A stretch of 64,000 nt of DNA. It comes from Paramecium octaurelia (lineage: Eukaryota; Ciliophora; Oligohymenophorea; Peniculida; Parameciidae). The DNA lies in contig CAJJDP010000091.1 of assembly GCA_905182995.1 (NCBI GenBank), forward strand, positions 358,743 through 422,742, in the 5' to 3' direction. The translations under genes and the position numbers were made by a program. Under the pieces are notes generated by a model. That model ran no database searches, was not told where the DNA came from, and was given only the letters and a program-made list of their open reading frames with translations. Below, piece after piece: positions 12,569 to 22,837 of this stretch (positions are counted from its first letter, which is position 1; the number at the start of each line of letters is the position of its first letter).

Positions 12569-13258
12569 ATGCGTTAAAGATTAGGAGCCTTACATGCTGA
12601 CTCTCTTGAGGAGTATATTGAATTAGCCAAAATGTCCTGGCAATAAAATTTGATTTTTTATGGATCAGATTAAGAAATTGCGGGTTAATAGAGAGGATTT
12701 GATAATTCAGAAAAAGAAACAAATGTAATTTAATATTACCAATAGTGATAGACCACTTCCATTGAAGAGGAAGCAGAGATCAAAGATCGAAGCAATGTTA
12801 ATGTTTTGGTTATAGACAATTTAGATAAAATTGACCAAGTGTTTAAATATTGTGGAACATTTAGAAAATCAAAAAAAAATTATTATCTCGAATATTGTTC
12901 AAAACAGGAGACATCTAGTTCTAAGGAAATCCATTTTCACTTTTGGATTATCAATCAAACTAGTGTAAAATATTAAGAGTTGATAGAAGGTATTTATAGC
13001 TTCACTAATCACTTAGTTTATTACAGAACTGCAGACTGTTATGTTTACTTGAATAAATAATCAAAAGACCACCAATTTTAGCGATTTTTTGAAAAAGTTA
13101 AACTGCTAAATAAGCACAAAACCAGAAAGATATACAGAATTGGAAACTTTAGAAGAGTTAGTGTAATGATATTATAAGATTATAATAGAGTTAATAAAAT
13201 CTATAAAACATTTAAGAGAATCAAATTATAACACTTAGAAATTTAAAAGAAGGCCTGA
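12569..13258 (+). CDS. Unrecognised protein, 3' part of gene
   Basis: An open frame from ATG 12569 to TGA 13256-13258, continuous if a 27-nt intron at 12725-12751 (GT...AG, containing an in-frame TGA) is removed; about 220 residues. The first exon reads RLGALHADSLEEYIELAKM; the second contains EEEAEIKDRSNVNVLVIDN and ends in a basic segment (KVKLLNKHKTRKIYR). Codon composition is protein-like, but no domain is recognised. The true start may lie upstream, since overlapping open frames run from about 12310, and additional introns are likely. Isolated in a gene-poor block. Confidence 0.5.
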
Positions 13259-14184
13259 AGAAAATAAGAGAATAATATTTTTGATTTTTTTGTATTAGTT
13301 TCTTCATTTATCAAATTGGAGGGGATTACCTTCCTTTTTTTCATATAATATATCATTTCAAATAGGTTTTTCAGCAAGAATTTCAAGAACTAATCAAACT
13401 TCGAAATTATTTCTAAAATCTAAATTATGGATTCCAATTAATGACAAGTTATAAGATAATTACTTGAGAAGATAGGAACTTGATTTAGAATTGACTATAT
13501 ATAAATAAAATTTAAGTAATAAATCAATTTGGTCTTAAAAATATGATTAATTATAGATTTAATTAATAATCTTATTTTTATTGCATAAATTGTAAAGTGT
13601 GAATAATTAATAGTATAGAGTAATAAGCTAAGAATCAATCAAAAATGAAAATAAAAAGCAGTGATTGAAAAAAAATTAATTTTAATGATAATAATGTTGA
13701 ATTAGGTTTAACATAATTATCTTCTTTATTTTAAAAGTCTTTCATCAAATATATCAAATATCATAAAGTTAGTTGACAAGTATGATATAATAATTTAATA
13801 GATTTGAGTAATTGGTCTTATTAATTATTATAAAATTAGCTAATTAAATGTTTAATTAATGAATATGAACTATAAAGTATTGAATAGAATTTGATTAAAA
13901 TTATATTCATAAAGAAATCCAACAATTTATAGCCTAAGATTTAATTTACATTAAGTACTTATGTAATTTATTAATGTGTTTTATTATAATTAATTAGAAT
14001 TTTACTTAATCCAACTTTCTCTTATAGTTATTATGGTTATTAAATCTTTTGGCTTAATATAAAATAATTCGATAATTTGTGTTGTTTGAAGTTAAGATAG
14101 TTTATTTACTTTTTTGATTTAGTTCATATGGTTGTTGGAATCATAATTTGTATTCCTTCTAAAATCAATGAATTATTATAATAA
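13259..14184. other. AT-rich intergenic region, nothing identified
   Basis: About 925 nt, dominated by short A/T runs with frequent TGA in every frame. No gene, RNA or repeat array is apparent. Confidence 0.5.
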
Positions 14185-14763
14185 ATGGAAAAAAAAGTAA
14201 TAATTGAAAATACTCAACATCCTGAATTTGGAGAGATATCAAAATTAAGTGGCATAGGAATAAGAATAGGCGAGATCTCAGGAGCACTTATAGAAGATGA
14301 TTATTTCGAACTGACTGAACAAGAGCAATCTGATTATTTCCACAAGAAGGGAGTTTTTAACAACTTTGATGATATATACTTTTCATTGGGTGAATTTGAA
14401 GCTATTCATATTGATAATAGTCTGATAGAGAATTATAATGCAGAAAATGATTTAAAGGATGTACCATTAATCGAGATTACAATTATGAATTCATAGCTAT
14501 CTGATTAGATGCTGAAAGACTTGCTGTAATCAATCAATGTGTAATACTTATACACTCTAAATTTATCTAACAATCAACTTGGGTTGTGTGATTTGAAGGA
14601 ATTTGAAGAAATTATTGATATCCTTAATAAAAAGGGAGCAAAAAATGTTAAACTTACTTTAAAGGGCAATCCAATAATACAAAAGTATTAAGAGGAGAGA
14701 GGGAGTTTACCAACGATTGAAAGTTGGCCTTATACATGCATTGCTCAATTAATTTGGTCTTGA
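14185..14763 (+). CDS. Small protein with a leucine-rich-repeat-like motif
   Basis: 192 residues, no intron needed, ATG 14185 to TGA 14761-14763. The N-terminal half is acidic with EISKLSGIGIRIGEISGAL and TEQEQSDYFHKKG. The C-terminal half contains one LRR-type segment (LYTLNLSNNQLGL) followed by an acidic helix, KLTLKGNPI and a short tail. A single LRR unit is too little to name a family. Function unknown. The preceding 900 nt and the following 300 nt are empty. Confidence 0.7.
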
Positions 14764-15069
14764 TGAATTTAGTAATAATAAATCAGTATTTGAAAGAATA
14801 TTTTATTTGTATAGTTTTAATATGATTGTAAACACTTTAATTCTGACATCAGTAACAAGAGTTTGATTTGATCACATCTTTGCTAAATTAGAATCAATTT
14901 AAAAATGATAAAAATCATATGCATCCAACTTTAGTGTAAACTATAACTGCTGGGCTGATAATTCAGAAATAAAGAACAAAAGAGAAAATGGTACTGTTTC
15001 AAATAACTTATGAATAAATTTAAATATGCAATATATTATATGTTAATTACAACCAAAGAGCACTATGTG
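14764..15069. other. Intergenic, nothing identified
   Basis: AT-rich spacer between two co-directional hypothetical genes. No gene or RNA seen. Confidence 0.5.
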
Positions 15070-15671
15070 ATGATTAAATCTGCCAAAATGCGGACAGATC
15101 GTGAGACTAAGTAATCAACCAAAGCAAACACAAGCAGCACTAACAAATCATACTACTAAGATGAACGCAGTCGGCTCTAATAACTAATTATAATGAGCAT
15201 GCAAAACCCTAAAAATATGGAGGTAAGAATCAAATCAAATGAAGACTTACCTAACCTAATTCCTAGATCAAAAACACCCTATGTCCAATGGTTTTTCGCA
15301 AACGAGAACAAGAGTCTTATCGCAACCACATATGGGCAATAAGCCTACACGGTTTTAAAAACCTTTACACAACCCCTACATATCAAGACGATAAAGCCAC
15401 ATACCAAAAGTAGACACATCTCCAAAATCTCCAACGCGTACACTGTCAACAAATAGTCGTTATTTACTGTATTCGTTTAATGGAGACTGCGAAAAGAAAA
15501 AAACCCAAAACACTCCGATATCTAAATTATCTACTAGTGCTCTAATAGACTACCATAAACAATTAGTGTAGAAAGCATAAAAATTGATTGGTTCAAATAA
15601 GAAAAAGTAATGAAACTATATGTTAGCAATATCATTTTTTTTTAATTGACTTGCCCATTTTCCTTGATTGA
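15070..15671 (+). CDS. Unrecognised small basic protein
   Basis: From ATG 15070 the frame is open to an intron at 15607-15626 (20 nt) and ends at TGA 15669-15671, giving about 193 residues. It is strongly basic at the N-terminus (KSAKMRTDRETKQSTKANTS), with a middle segment PYVQWFFANENKSLI and an aromatic/hydrophobic end. It is GC-richer than its surroundings (about 40% G+C), which supports coding. No family recognised. A Met inside the first 20 residues could also serve as start. Confidence 0.55.
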
Positions 15672-15681
15672 TTAATTGATA

Positions 15682-15831
15682 TCAATTTCTCCTTCTTTCT
15701 TGACTTTGATTCCCCATTTTCAGCTTTTTATAATGAGTCAATTTTTTTCTTGGATTCTTTCTAAAGGATCTCACTTTTGACTATTTAATACTATCAAATT
15801 ATTTGAGTTTTTCCACCAATTAATCCTTCAT
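15682..15831 (-). CDS. Possible very short basic protein (doubtful)
   Basis: ATG 15831 to TGA 15682-15684 encodes 49 residues, lysine- and arginine-rich (for example VRSFRKNPRKKLTHYKK). It converges on the preceding gene with only 10 nt between the stops. It could be a genuine small nucleic-acid-binding peptide, the last exon of something larger, or chance. Confidence 0.25.
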
Positions 15832-16885
15832 TTTATTTTATTCTTAGAATATATACCATTTAATAATGCTCCATATTAACTTATCCTTTCATGATCTATT
15901 ATATTATAACATAAGATTGCTTTAAAAATGATCAAAAAGATGTATTGACTTAATTGATATGCACTTCTAAACTATTTTCCATTTCTAGAACACATCTATC
16001 TAGATTGGGTAAATAGTTAATTTAATCACTATCAAAATTGAACTAACATTTCTTATGTACTTATTAAATTCATATCTAATAAAGGATTATCTCATTTAAA
16101 TCAATCAATAGAGAACTTAATTGTAAAAAGATCATGAGTGAAAAGGAGCTCAATGTCTTTTCTTAAATGTTTCTCATCCATTTAAGTCAAAGATAACATT
16201 GAAGGTCATCATTACATTCAGCTACCTTTTGTACAATAAATAAAGTTAGGAATTTTCATTTCTTTACTTAAAATTATAAGACATTTGCTTTCGTAATAAG
16301 ACCTTGTGGTTCAGTAGGATTATAACGATAACATGAGCAGATTTATATTTTTGACTAACTTGTTTATAGTGTGTTATTTGAATAAGATGTACAAAAGATA
16401 TTATTTTTACTTTAGACACTAAAATATCCATTTCTTTAAAAAATTTTGATAGTAATCGTATAAAAACAAATCTAATATTCATAATTTTTGCGGATTAATG
16501 TTGCTACTGGTTTCTCAACATATGTATTTAATACAAAAATGTCCATAAATGTCAACTAATTGTTGATTTTTTGATGCTAAATCAGAGATAGTTTCATAAA
16601 CTATGGCCATAAACTTAAAGCAGTTGAAATATACATTAACTTCCAGCAAACCTAGGAAGTAATAATTTCATTAAAATATGAATAACTATAATTCATAAAA
16701 TTTTTTGGATACTTTTTACATATATGTCATCCAATTTTAAATATGTTAATACTAATATTTAGGTAATGCATTATCAATTCATTTATATTCATTTTATATG
16801 TGTAAATATAAAATTATTTATCATTAGAACACATTGATATTTTTATAAATATAAAATGAGAGTTTTTAATTTATAAATAATCATA
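15832..16885. other. AT-rich region without a supported gene
   Basis: About 1 kb. One minus-strand frame (about 16482 down to about 16220) is open and hydrophobic, but it lacks conserved features and convincing start context. Nothing else seen. Confidence 0.4.
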
Positions 16886-17953
16886 TCATTTTGTAGATTC
16901 ACGTAGGTTGGACGCTAAACTTAATTGTCTACTCAATTTTTATCTAGTTTAATCTATAGTTTTTTCTAGATTAGTTTTTTCAGCTTCTTATTACACAGCA
17001 CTATGCTTAGGTGCTCTAAATATTAAAGGTTTGATTGATTGTTAAGAGTCAATAGATATCTAATTGGGTCTGAAATAATCAGAATGTTATCGACTTCTTT
17101 AGACAGGCAAAACTGAGGTTTTTTACTCAACAACTGGTTAGGTAGTTTTTTATCTGACTTGAACTAATTATTTTTCAATTTCAATTTATTGATTAAATCT
17201 TCTGTGTTCAATTTTACAAATATAATCAAATTCTTTTTAGAGTTCTTCCAATTCTAATTCCATTTTTTTTGTTTCTGATTGCTTTATTTAAATTTCTTTT
17301 CTGCATTTTTCTATTTCAACCCTTCTTTCAACAATTATGTTTTCTAATTAATTTATTTCCATATTTACATTTGGCTAAGTATTGGATTTCAGAATCGTTG
17401 TCTTTGTTTGCATGCAAAATTTGTTTATAATCTTACTCAAGGAGGGAAACTTCTTCTTGAATGTTTTAAATAGTTTAATGAATATTGAAATGAGATTTAA
17501 AGGTCTAATTAATAGCCAACCAACAATCTTTCAGTAACTAAATGGGGATCTTATTCAAGAGCCTAAATAGATTGATAATTTCTTACGTTTCTTGAAGGTT
17601 GTAGTATTTTTTAAAAAATATTTGTAAATCATTGAGCTCTTTTTCTAATTATTCATAAGAGGGTTTTGATGCTATCTAATCCACTTTTGATTGCTCTTGT
17701 AACTAACTAAAAGGATAATCACAACAATAGGATACTAATATTCTAATTCTTTCTTAAGCATTTTATTTTCAATAAGTGATTGCTTGTATTGATCTTCGAT
17801 TTCAGAATTAATAGTAATTTGATGCAATTACTCCTTTAATTGAGCATTGAGTTGATTAATTTTAATGATTTCTTGTTTAAGCTATCTGGTCTCAAGATGA
17901 GAAGCCTTGAGCTAGGTTTCTAGTTCATTATTAATGAATTTCAAATTTTGCAT
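16886..17953 (-). CDS. Coiled-coil protein, unknown function
   Basis: About 335 residues from ATG 17953 to TGA 16886-16888. Two introns (29 nt near 17720 and 25 nt near 17350) restore the frame. Most of the protein is predicted coiled coil: long Glu/Lys/Gln/Leu heptads such as LETRQLKQEIIKINQLNAQL and KKMELELEELQKEFDYI. The C-terminal ~80 residues are basic and Ser/Gln-rich. This is a structural-type protein; cytoskeletal or basal-body roles are common for such proteins in Paramecium, but nothing here proves it. The start codon lies 30 nt from the 3' end of the adjoining tRNA gene. Confidence 0.75.
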
Positions 17954-17983
17954 ATTTTTCGTTAAAAAAAAAATAAAAAAAAT

Positions 17984-18067
17984 TGCCTGCTGTCGGATTC
18001 GAACCGACGCGGAGTAGGCTCCAGCAGATCTTAAGTCTGCCCCCTTAACCAGCTCGGGCAAACAGGC
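17984..18067 (-). tRNA. tRNA-Leu (anticodon UAA)
   Basis: 84 nt on the minus strand. The acceptor stem GCCTGTT pairs with AGCAGGC. The anticodon stem is GCAGA/TCTGC with loop CTTAAGA, giving anticodon TAA, which reads TTA. A long variable arm, typical of class II tRNAs, precedes the T-arm GGTTCGAATCC. No intron and no encoded CCA. The UAA anticodon should not be confused with a suppressor: it pairs with the UUA leucine codon. Confidence 0.95.
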
Positions 18068-18107
18068 TGTGATACAATTTTGTATATGTTTTAGCTGATA
18101 TAGACAG

Positions 18108-19314
18108 TCACTCATAATTAAATGCATCATGGAACATCTAATATACACGATCCTAATAACTAAAGAACACCAGTCCTTTGAGGAAGTAGAAACCAATTCT
18201 TTGAGAGATGGCACTGGCAATTAGCTTGGACCATCCTTCTTGGGAAACGATGAATTTAAATGCTTAGAATGGATTAGTGTATGATTCCTGGATTTGATAT
18301 TAAATCAATACATTTCTTTGAGTGGCCAACTTGGTGACCAAGACATCGAATGGATTAGTGAGCAAAATCGAAAATCCCAAGGAACCTAGCATACAAGTAA
18401 ACTTCCTTTCTCTTTCTCCTCTCAAGATCGTCTAATAAGCATATGATAATTAGGGATTACAGGTGGTGGAGTGAATTCTCCAGATCTAAAGAGTGAAGTT
18501 ATGTAATGATCTCCATACATCAGTAGATTATAAGTGATTGAGTGACTTACAAAGAAAAGGGAATCCCTAATTAAAGCTGGGAAATAGCATCTCATATATG
18601 ATTTTATGTAGTGATTCATGTTGGCATCAAATGATCCTAATTACACTACCATCTTTCTTATTTCTATTGGCAACAATAGTGTTGTGATTGTAGTTTCTGC
18701 GATTAATCCATGTATCAAGATTTTGGTTAATTAATTATAGTTCTAAAGAATGAGATTGAAGAAATTACACTAAATTAGGAGGAGGGATCCATAAATAATT
18801 GATATCTCACTTGATTTGTGAAATTTCTCAAAATATCACTTAGGATTACATAGGACAGTTTATAATGAAGTCCAGAATAGATGGGAAGGTTTTTGACATT
18901 GTTTTAATTGAAATGAGAAATATCTACGTACTTATTCTGTGCTTGTGTTCTGACTCTAATGGTGTCAAAGAAGTATCTAAACAATTTTAGAATAATTGAA
19001 TTACAATGCAAAATTAGTTGTTACATCCAATAAAAGCCAAGCACCTAAATCGTAGTGTCTCTTCATGAAGATCTACCAAAATTGAGGAGATGAAATCTAG
19101 TGAGATTGAATAATTTTCGTTTCTTCTCTTTCATAGCGGGCTCTTTCTAAAAAGGTAATAAATACTTTTCAATTCTTTTAAGTAATTACAATTCATGTTC
19201 ATCTTTGGGCTATTCTATCTTTCTCATAATAAAAGATTTCCTTGCTAATTGATCTATTTTGGTTTGTTATTTGTAAATTTTATCCTCAATTATTTCCTTA
19301 TTTTCAGAAGACAT
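18108..19314 (-). CDS. Mitochondrial carrier family (SLC25) protein
   Basis: About 350 residues, ATG 19314 to TGA 18108-18110, with several small introns (one of 29 nt near 18450 joins GEFTPP to the last exon; the exact splicing near 18990-19070 is uncertain). Two carrier signatures are visible: FFDTIRVRTQAQNK (first P-x-D-x-x-R-x-R-x-Q type, Pro replaced by Phe) and TNPFDVLVTKLATQR (third repeat). The terminal segment QRIGFYFLKGLVFFSY is typical of the sixth helix. Family role: exchange of metabolites across the mitochondrial inner membrane. Substrate cannot be assigned; the degenerate first and middle repeats suggest a divergent member. Confidence 0.75.
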
Positions 19315-19386
19315 AATTATAATTATAAATAATTATCATTGGTAGATGATATGAATTCATATTATACTCTAATAAAATTATAGCAC

Positions 19387-20572
19387 TCATATTTTAAAGT
19401 CTAAAGGAGGTGATGTAGGCAATCTTGCTGTCAATACTTCACATCCTCCCTCTGTAATTAGAATACTATGCTCAAATTAAGCAGAACGCTAGCCGTCAGC
19501 AGTAACCTAATTATTAGCGAATAGATATACAGCTGTCCAATTATCGAATGTCCAGAGGATATCTTAGTGAGTTCCTTGATTAATCATAGGCTCTATTGTA
19601 AATGTATGTCCAGGCTTCATGAACCCAGGAGCCTTGTTCTTGCCATAGTGTGGGATGCTAAGTTTAATTATTTAAATTTACGTCGGAGCACAATGGAATA
19701 GTTAACCGACTCCGTGACCACAATATGTTCGATTGACAGCCAACCCATTTTCAGTGATATACTTCTCAATGATGTTTCCGACATCTCTGTACATTGTGCC
19801 TGGCTTACACATTTCGATTGCTTTTTGCAAACAAGTGTAGGCTTTTTCAACAAGGAACTTTGATGATTCACTTACTTCGCCAACAAAATAGGTTTCATTC
19901 AAATCTATGTGGAACCCTTTGAAATAAACAGAAACATCGAGATTCACGATGTCCCCATTTTCTAAAGGTCTATCATCAGGAATGCCGTGACAAATCACTT
20001 CATTGACAGATGTACATAGGGACTTTTTAAATCCATTGTAATTTAGGGGAGATGGATAGGCATCATGATCGATAATGTATTTATGAACAATCTTGTCAAT
20101 TTCATCGGTTGTCACTCCTGCTTTGACTGCAGCGTGGCCAGCATCTAATGCCCCTCTTCCTTAACAAAACATTAGAAAATAAAACCATACCAATAGCTGC
20201 ACACTCTCTCATCTTCTGAATGTCCTCTGGAGTCTTGCAATCAACCACTTACTGAAGTTTACTTTTCATCTCCTCAGTTGGCTGTCCACTTAAATACCAC
20301 TCAGGTTTTTTAATATGATCAGGAACAAATAGTCTTGCTGATATTTTACCTGGTCTGAGTGGACCTGTGAATTTGAACTTGTTTTTCTGATCATCCTGCT
20401 CCTCCTATTTTTTGTGATAAGTCTTATGGATTGGCCAATAGCGTTTGAAGCATTCTTAATCGCAAAAGAATGCTGGAGCCAAAGCCATCTTTATGCAAGT
20501 CGGGCATTACAATGTAGCAGGCTTACTACAATCAATAGTTTAGCAAATATATGTGCCTATTGCAGAATCCAT
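19387..20572 (-). CDS. METAP1: Methionine aminopeptidase type 1
   Basis: About 375 residues. I start at ATG 20572 rather than the internal ATG 20488 because the extra 28 residues supply the first Cys pairs of the N-terminal zinc finger (CQTIDC, LQCPTC, then FFCDQECFKRYW with a following HKTYH), as in METAP1. Introns of 31 nt (near 20160) and 24 nt (near 19660) restore the catalytic domain. The five metal ligands sit in [30 protein letters not shown] and [10 protein letters not shown]. Role: co-translational removal of initiator Met. Its start codon lies only 17 nt from the divergent CDGSH gene. Confidence 0.95.
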
Positions 20573-20589
20573 TAATTAATTTAATTTGG
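20573..20589. promoter_or_regulatory. 17-nt divergent intergenic segment (start codon to start codon)
   Basis: The METAP1 start codon and the CDGSH start codon are separated by only 17 nt. Core promoter elements and 5' UTRs of both genes must therefore be contained in, or overlap, this segment and the opposing coding sequences. No motif can be named. Confidence 0.4.
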
Positions 20590-21241
20590 ATGTCTTAAAT
20601 CTTGAAGAAGGCAGCTAAATATCGAACTGTCTCTACAATCCTCCAACACGGAGAAGCTCATCTTAGAGACTCTTACACATTGCCTCCAGAAATAGTCACT
20701 CCTCCACCACGTAAGAATTCCTCATAATTTTTTCCTCATAACAGCCAGGAAGGAAAGAAAACCAGATGATATTACTGATTTCCCTGAATAGAAATTTGTC
20801 CTGCTCCCAGAATCCATTCCATATCCAGAAGGTAAGTATAGACCAGCTTCTGTCCCTTATGTTGCAGGTTTCTATCCATATAATTGCTATCTCCAGAAGG
20901 GAAAGGTATTCATTGTGTGATGTGTTATCTCAGATCTACTAGTGGTGTTCGTGCGGTATCTCATAATCAAATCCATGGTGTGATGGAATGTGCAATGCCT
21001 CTGCTACGAGAAATAGACCAATTAAATTTAATGTTGATACATCTGGATATTATAAATTGTGCAATTGCAAATAGAGTGCCAATGCTCCTTTTTGCAATGG
21101 AACACATAGGTAATCACTTTTTCAATTTTCAGATAAGTGATTCGCTAATATCATGCTGGATTTAGAGGTTTTTATGAACTCTGGGGATGGGCAGCATTTA
21201 TGGGAACCACCGGTTTTATAATTTGGAATTTCCACAATTGA
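20590..21241 (+). CDS. CDGSH iron-sulfur domain protein (two motifs)
   Basis: About 190 residues after removing introns near 20711 (34 nt), 20906 (28 nt) and 21109 (23 nt). The N-terminus is basic and could target mitochondria. Two iron-sulfur motifs follow: CSCGISQSNPWCDGMC and CNCKQSANAPFCNGTH. The second fits C-x-C-x2-S-x3-P-x-C-(D/N)-G-T-H. The first has Cys where CDGSH proteins have the His ligand, so a four-cysteine 2Fe-2S site is possible. A single membrane helix near the C-terminus (AAFMGTTGFIIW) anchors the protein. Two-motif members such as CISD3 are mitochondrial matrix proteins handling 2Fe-2S clusters. The anchor and the altered ligand are unusual. Confidence 0.85.
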
Positions 21242-21486
21242 TTATTTGAAATGCACATACATATTATAATTTAACTAGAATTTATTACAATTCACTCTAA
21301 TTCATTTACAAATAAAACTATATGAATGACCTCCTCATATTATATTATATCAACTTGAATTTAAGAGGTAATCTTATGTATTCAAAATTTGTAATAATAT
21401 CAAAATACGTACTTGAACAATCAATATAATTTCTGGATTTAATTATTTGATTGGATAAAGCATATAAATTTTAAGATTATTATTTT

Positions 21487-22804
21487 ATGTATAAAGTTGA
21501 TTGGAATTAAGTGCCTGACATTGCTAAGCTTGATGACGAGGAGATGAGATAACTGAATAAGAGAAATAAGTTTCATAATCTACCTCAGAATCAATGGTTT
21601 AAGAGCAGGTATTTTGATAAGGTGAAACCACAATATCTGTTTTACCCAGAGGAGAGACGAATCCAAATGGAATTGAAACAAATATTTAATGTAAAATAGT
21701 AGAGTGATGAGTATATAGGTATTTGACTACAATGATTCGAAGACTTTGGATATAGCTGAAATGTTCCTCATGTTTAAGCATTTTGGTTTCGAAGTCAGTA
21801 AGAATGATCTCAAAGTGATTTACTCCTACATCGATTAGGACCGAGATTGGGCTCTAAATTACTAGGAGTTTAAGGCATTTACTGAAAATCCATCTGCTTT
21901 GAAAGCATTTAGAAATATGATGACTAAGATGTAAAATACACTGCAATTAAATGCAATTGAAAATAAGTATGTCCCATTGAGTGTTGGAGCCATGCTGACT
22001 TACCTATCATACATGATAAGGAGGGAGTAGTACATAAACATTCTCTGTGATAAAAACCTCATGGACTAGGAGAAGAAGTACGAGGCTTTTCGTAATCTGA
22101 TAATAACAAAAGAGAAGAAGACTGCGGTGGATGATGCCTATGACTTGTACATAAAGGCTCAATATAAATTGATGAATGCCAAATTGAAATCGAATTCTTC
22201 CTTAAAACAATTGGACATAAAATTATAGCAACCAAGGTATAATATGTCATTGAGCACGGTGCCTGGATTGCAGCCTCAACTATTCAGGAATATGTCAATG
22301 AGGGATGTGGATAACATCAGACAATTAACTAAAGTAGTTAGGTTGTAAACTTAAATAGAAATCAAATCATACAATAGCATCAAGTAAATCTTAGATGAGA
22401 GCGATGTCTCAGATGAAGAATTCTCATAAAAGGAGAGTGATTTGCAGAAACTCTTAGTTAAAGCTCAAAATCATGGTAAACAATAGGCTCAGGTGGTGAT
22501 CACTCAGAGAAGCAAGGATTATCACAACAAATCGTAAATCAGTCTGCTGAGTTTGGAGCAAGTCGATGAGGAAGTGCCGCGAATGCGATTTCAATTGAAA
22601 TAACAAAAGTCAGTGCCTACTAAACAGTTCTTGAGAAGACAGATCAGAGTCAATAAGTATGAGTAATCCTTTGATTCGACGTCTCTGAAATACCACCAAC
22701 TTGATCGATCCCCTCATTAAACCACTTTGGCATCCAACGATTTGCCGTCAAATGATAGTGCTCTCTTCTCTAATCGGCCTTTAAAGCTACCACAACTTTT
22801 GTGA
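21487..22804 (+). CDS. EF-hand calcium-binding protein with charged C-terminal region
   Basis: About 430 residues; a 28-nt intron at about 21691-21718 joins KQIFN to VFDYNDSKTLDIAEM. Two adjacent EF-hands are seen: DYNDSKTLDIAE (D-x-N-x-S-x-T...E) and DQDRDWALNYQE (D-x-D-x-D-x-x-L...E). A helical region with Lys/Glu-rich segments follows, then a long basic, Ser/Gln-rich low-complexity tail. EF-hand pairs bind Ca2+ and switch partner binding. The partner is unknown; axonemal and cortical EF-hand proteins of this size are common in ciliates. Confidence 0.8.
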
Positions 22805-22837
22805 CTATTATATATTTTTGTATTAATTTATTTAATC

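Noticed and set aside
16264-16482. 72-codon hydrophobic minus-strand ORF
   Set aside because: It lies in AT-rich DNA, has no conserved features, and its length is within chance expectation when TGA is the only stop.
17984-18067. tRNA with anticodon UAA considered as a possible stop-suppressor (Gln) tRNA
   Set aside because: Anticodon UAA pairs with UUA; the long variable arm and overall form are those of tRNA-Leu. Suppressors for UAA/UAG would have UUA or CUA anticodons.
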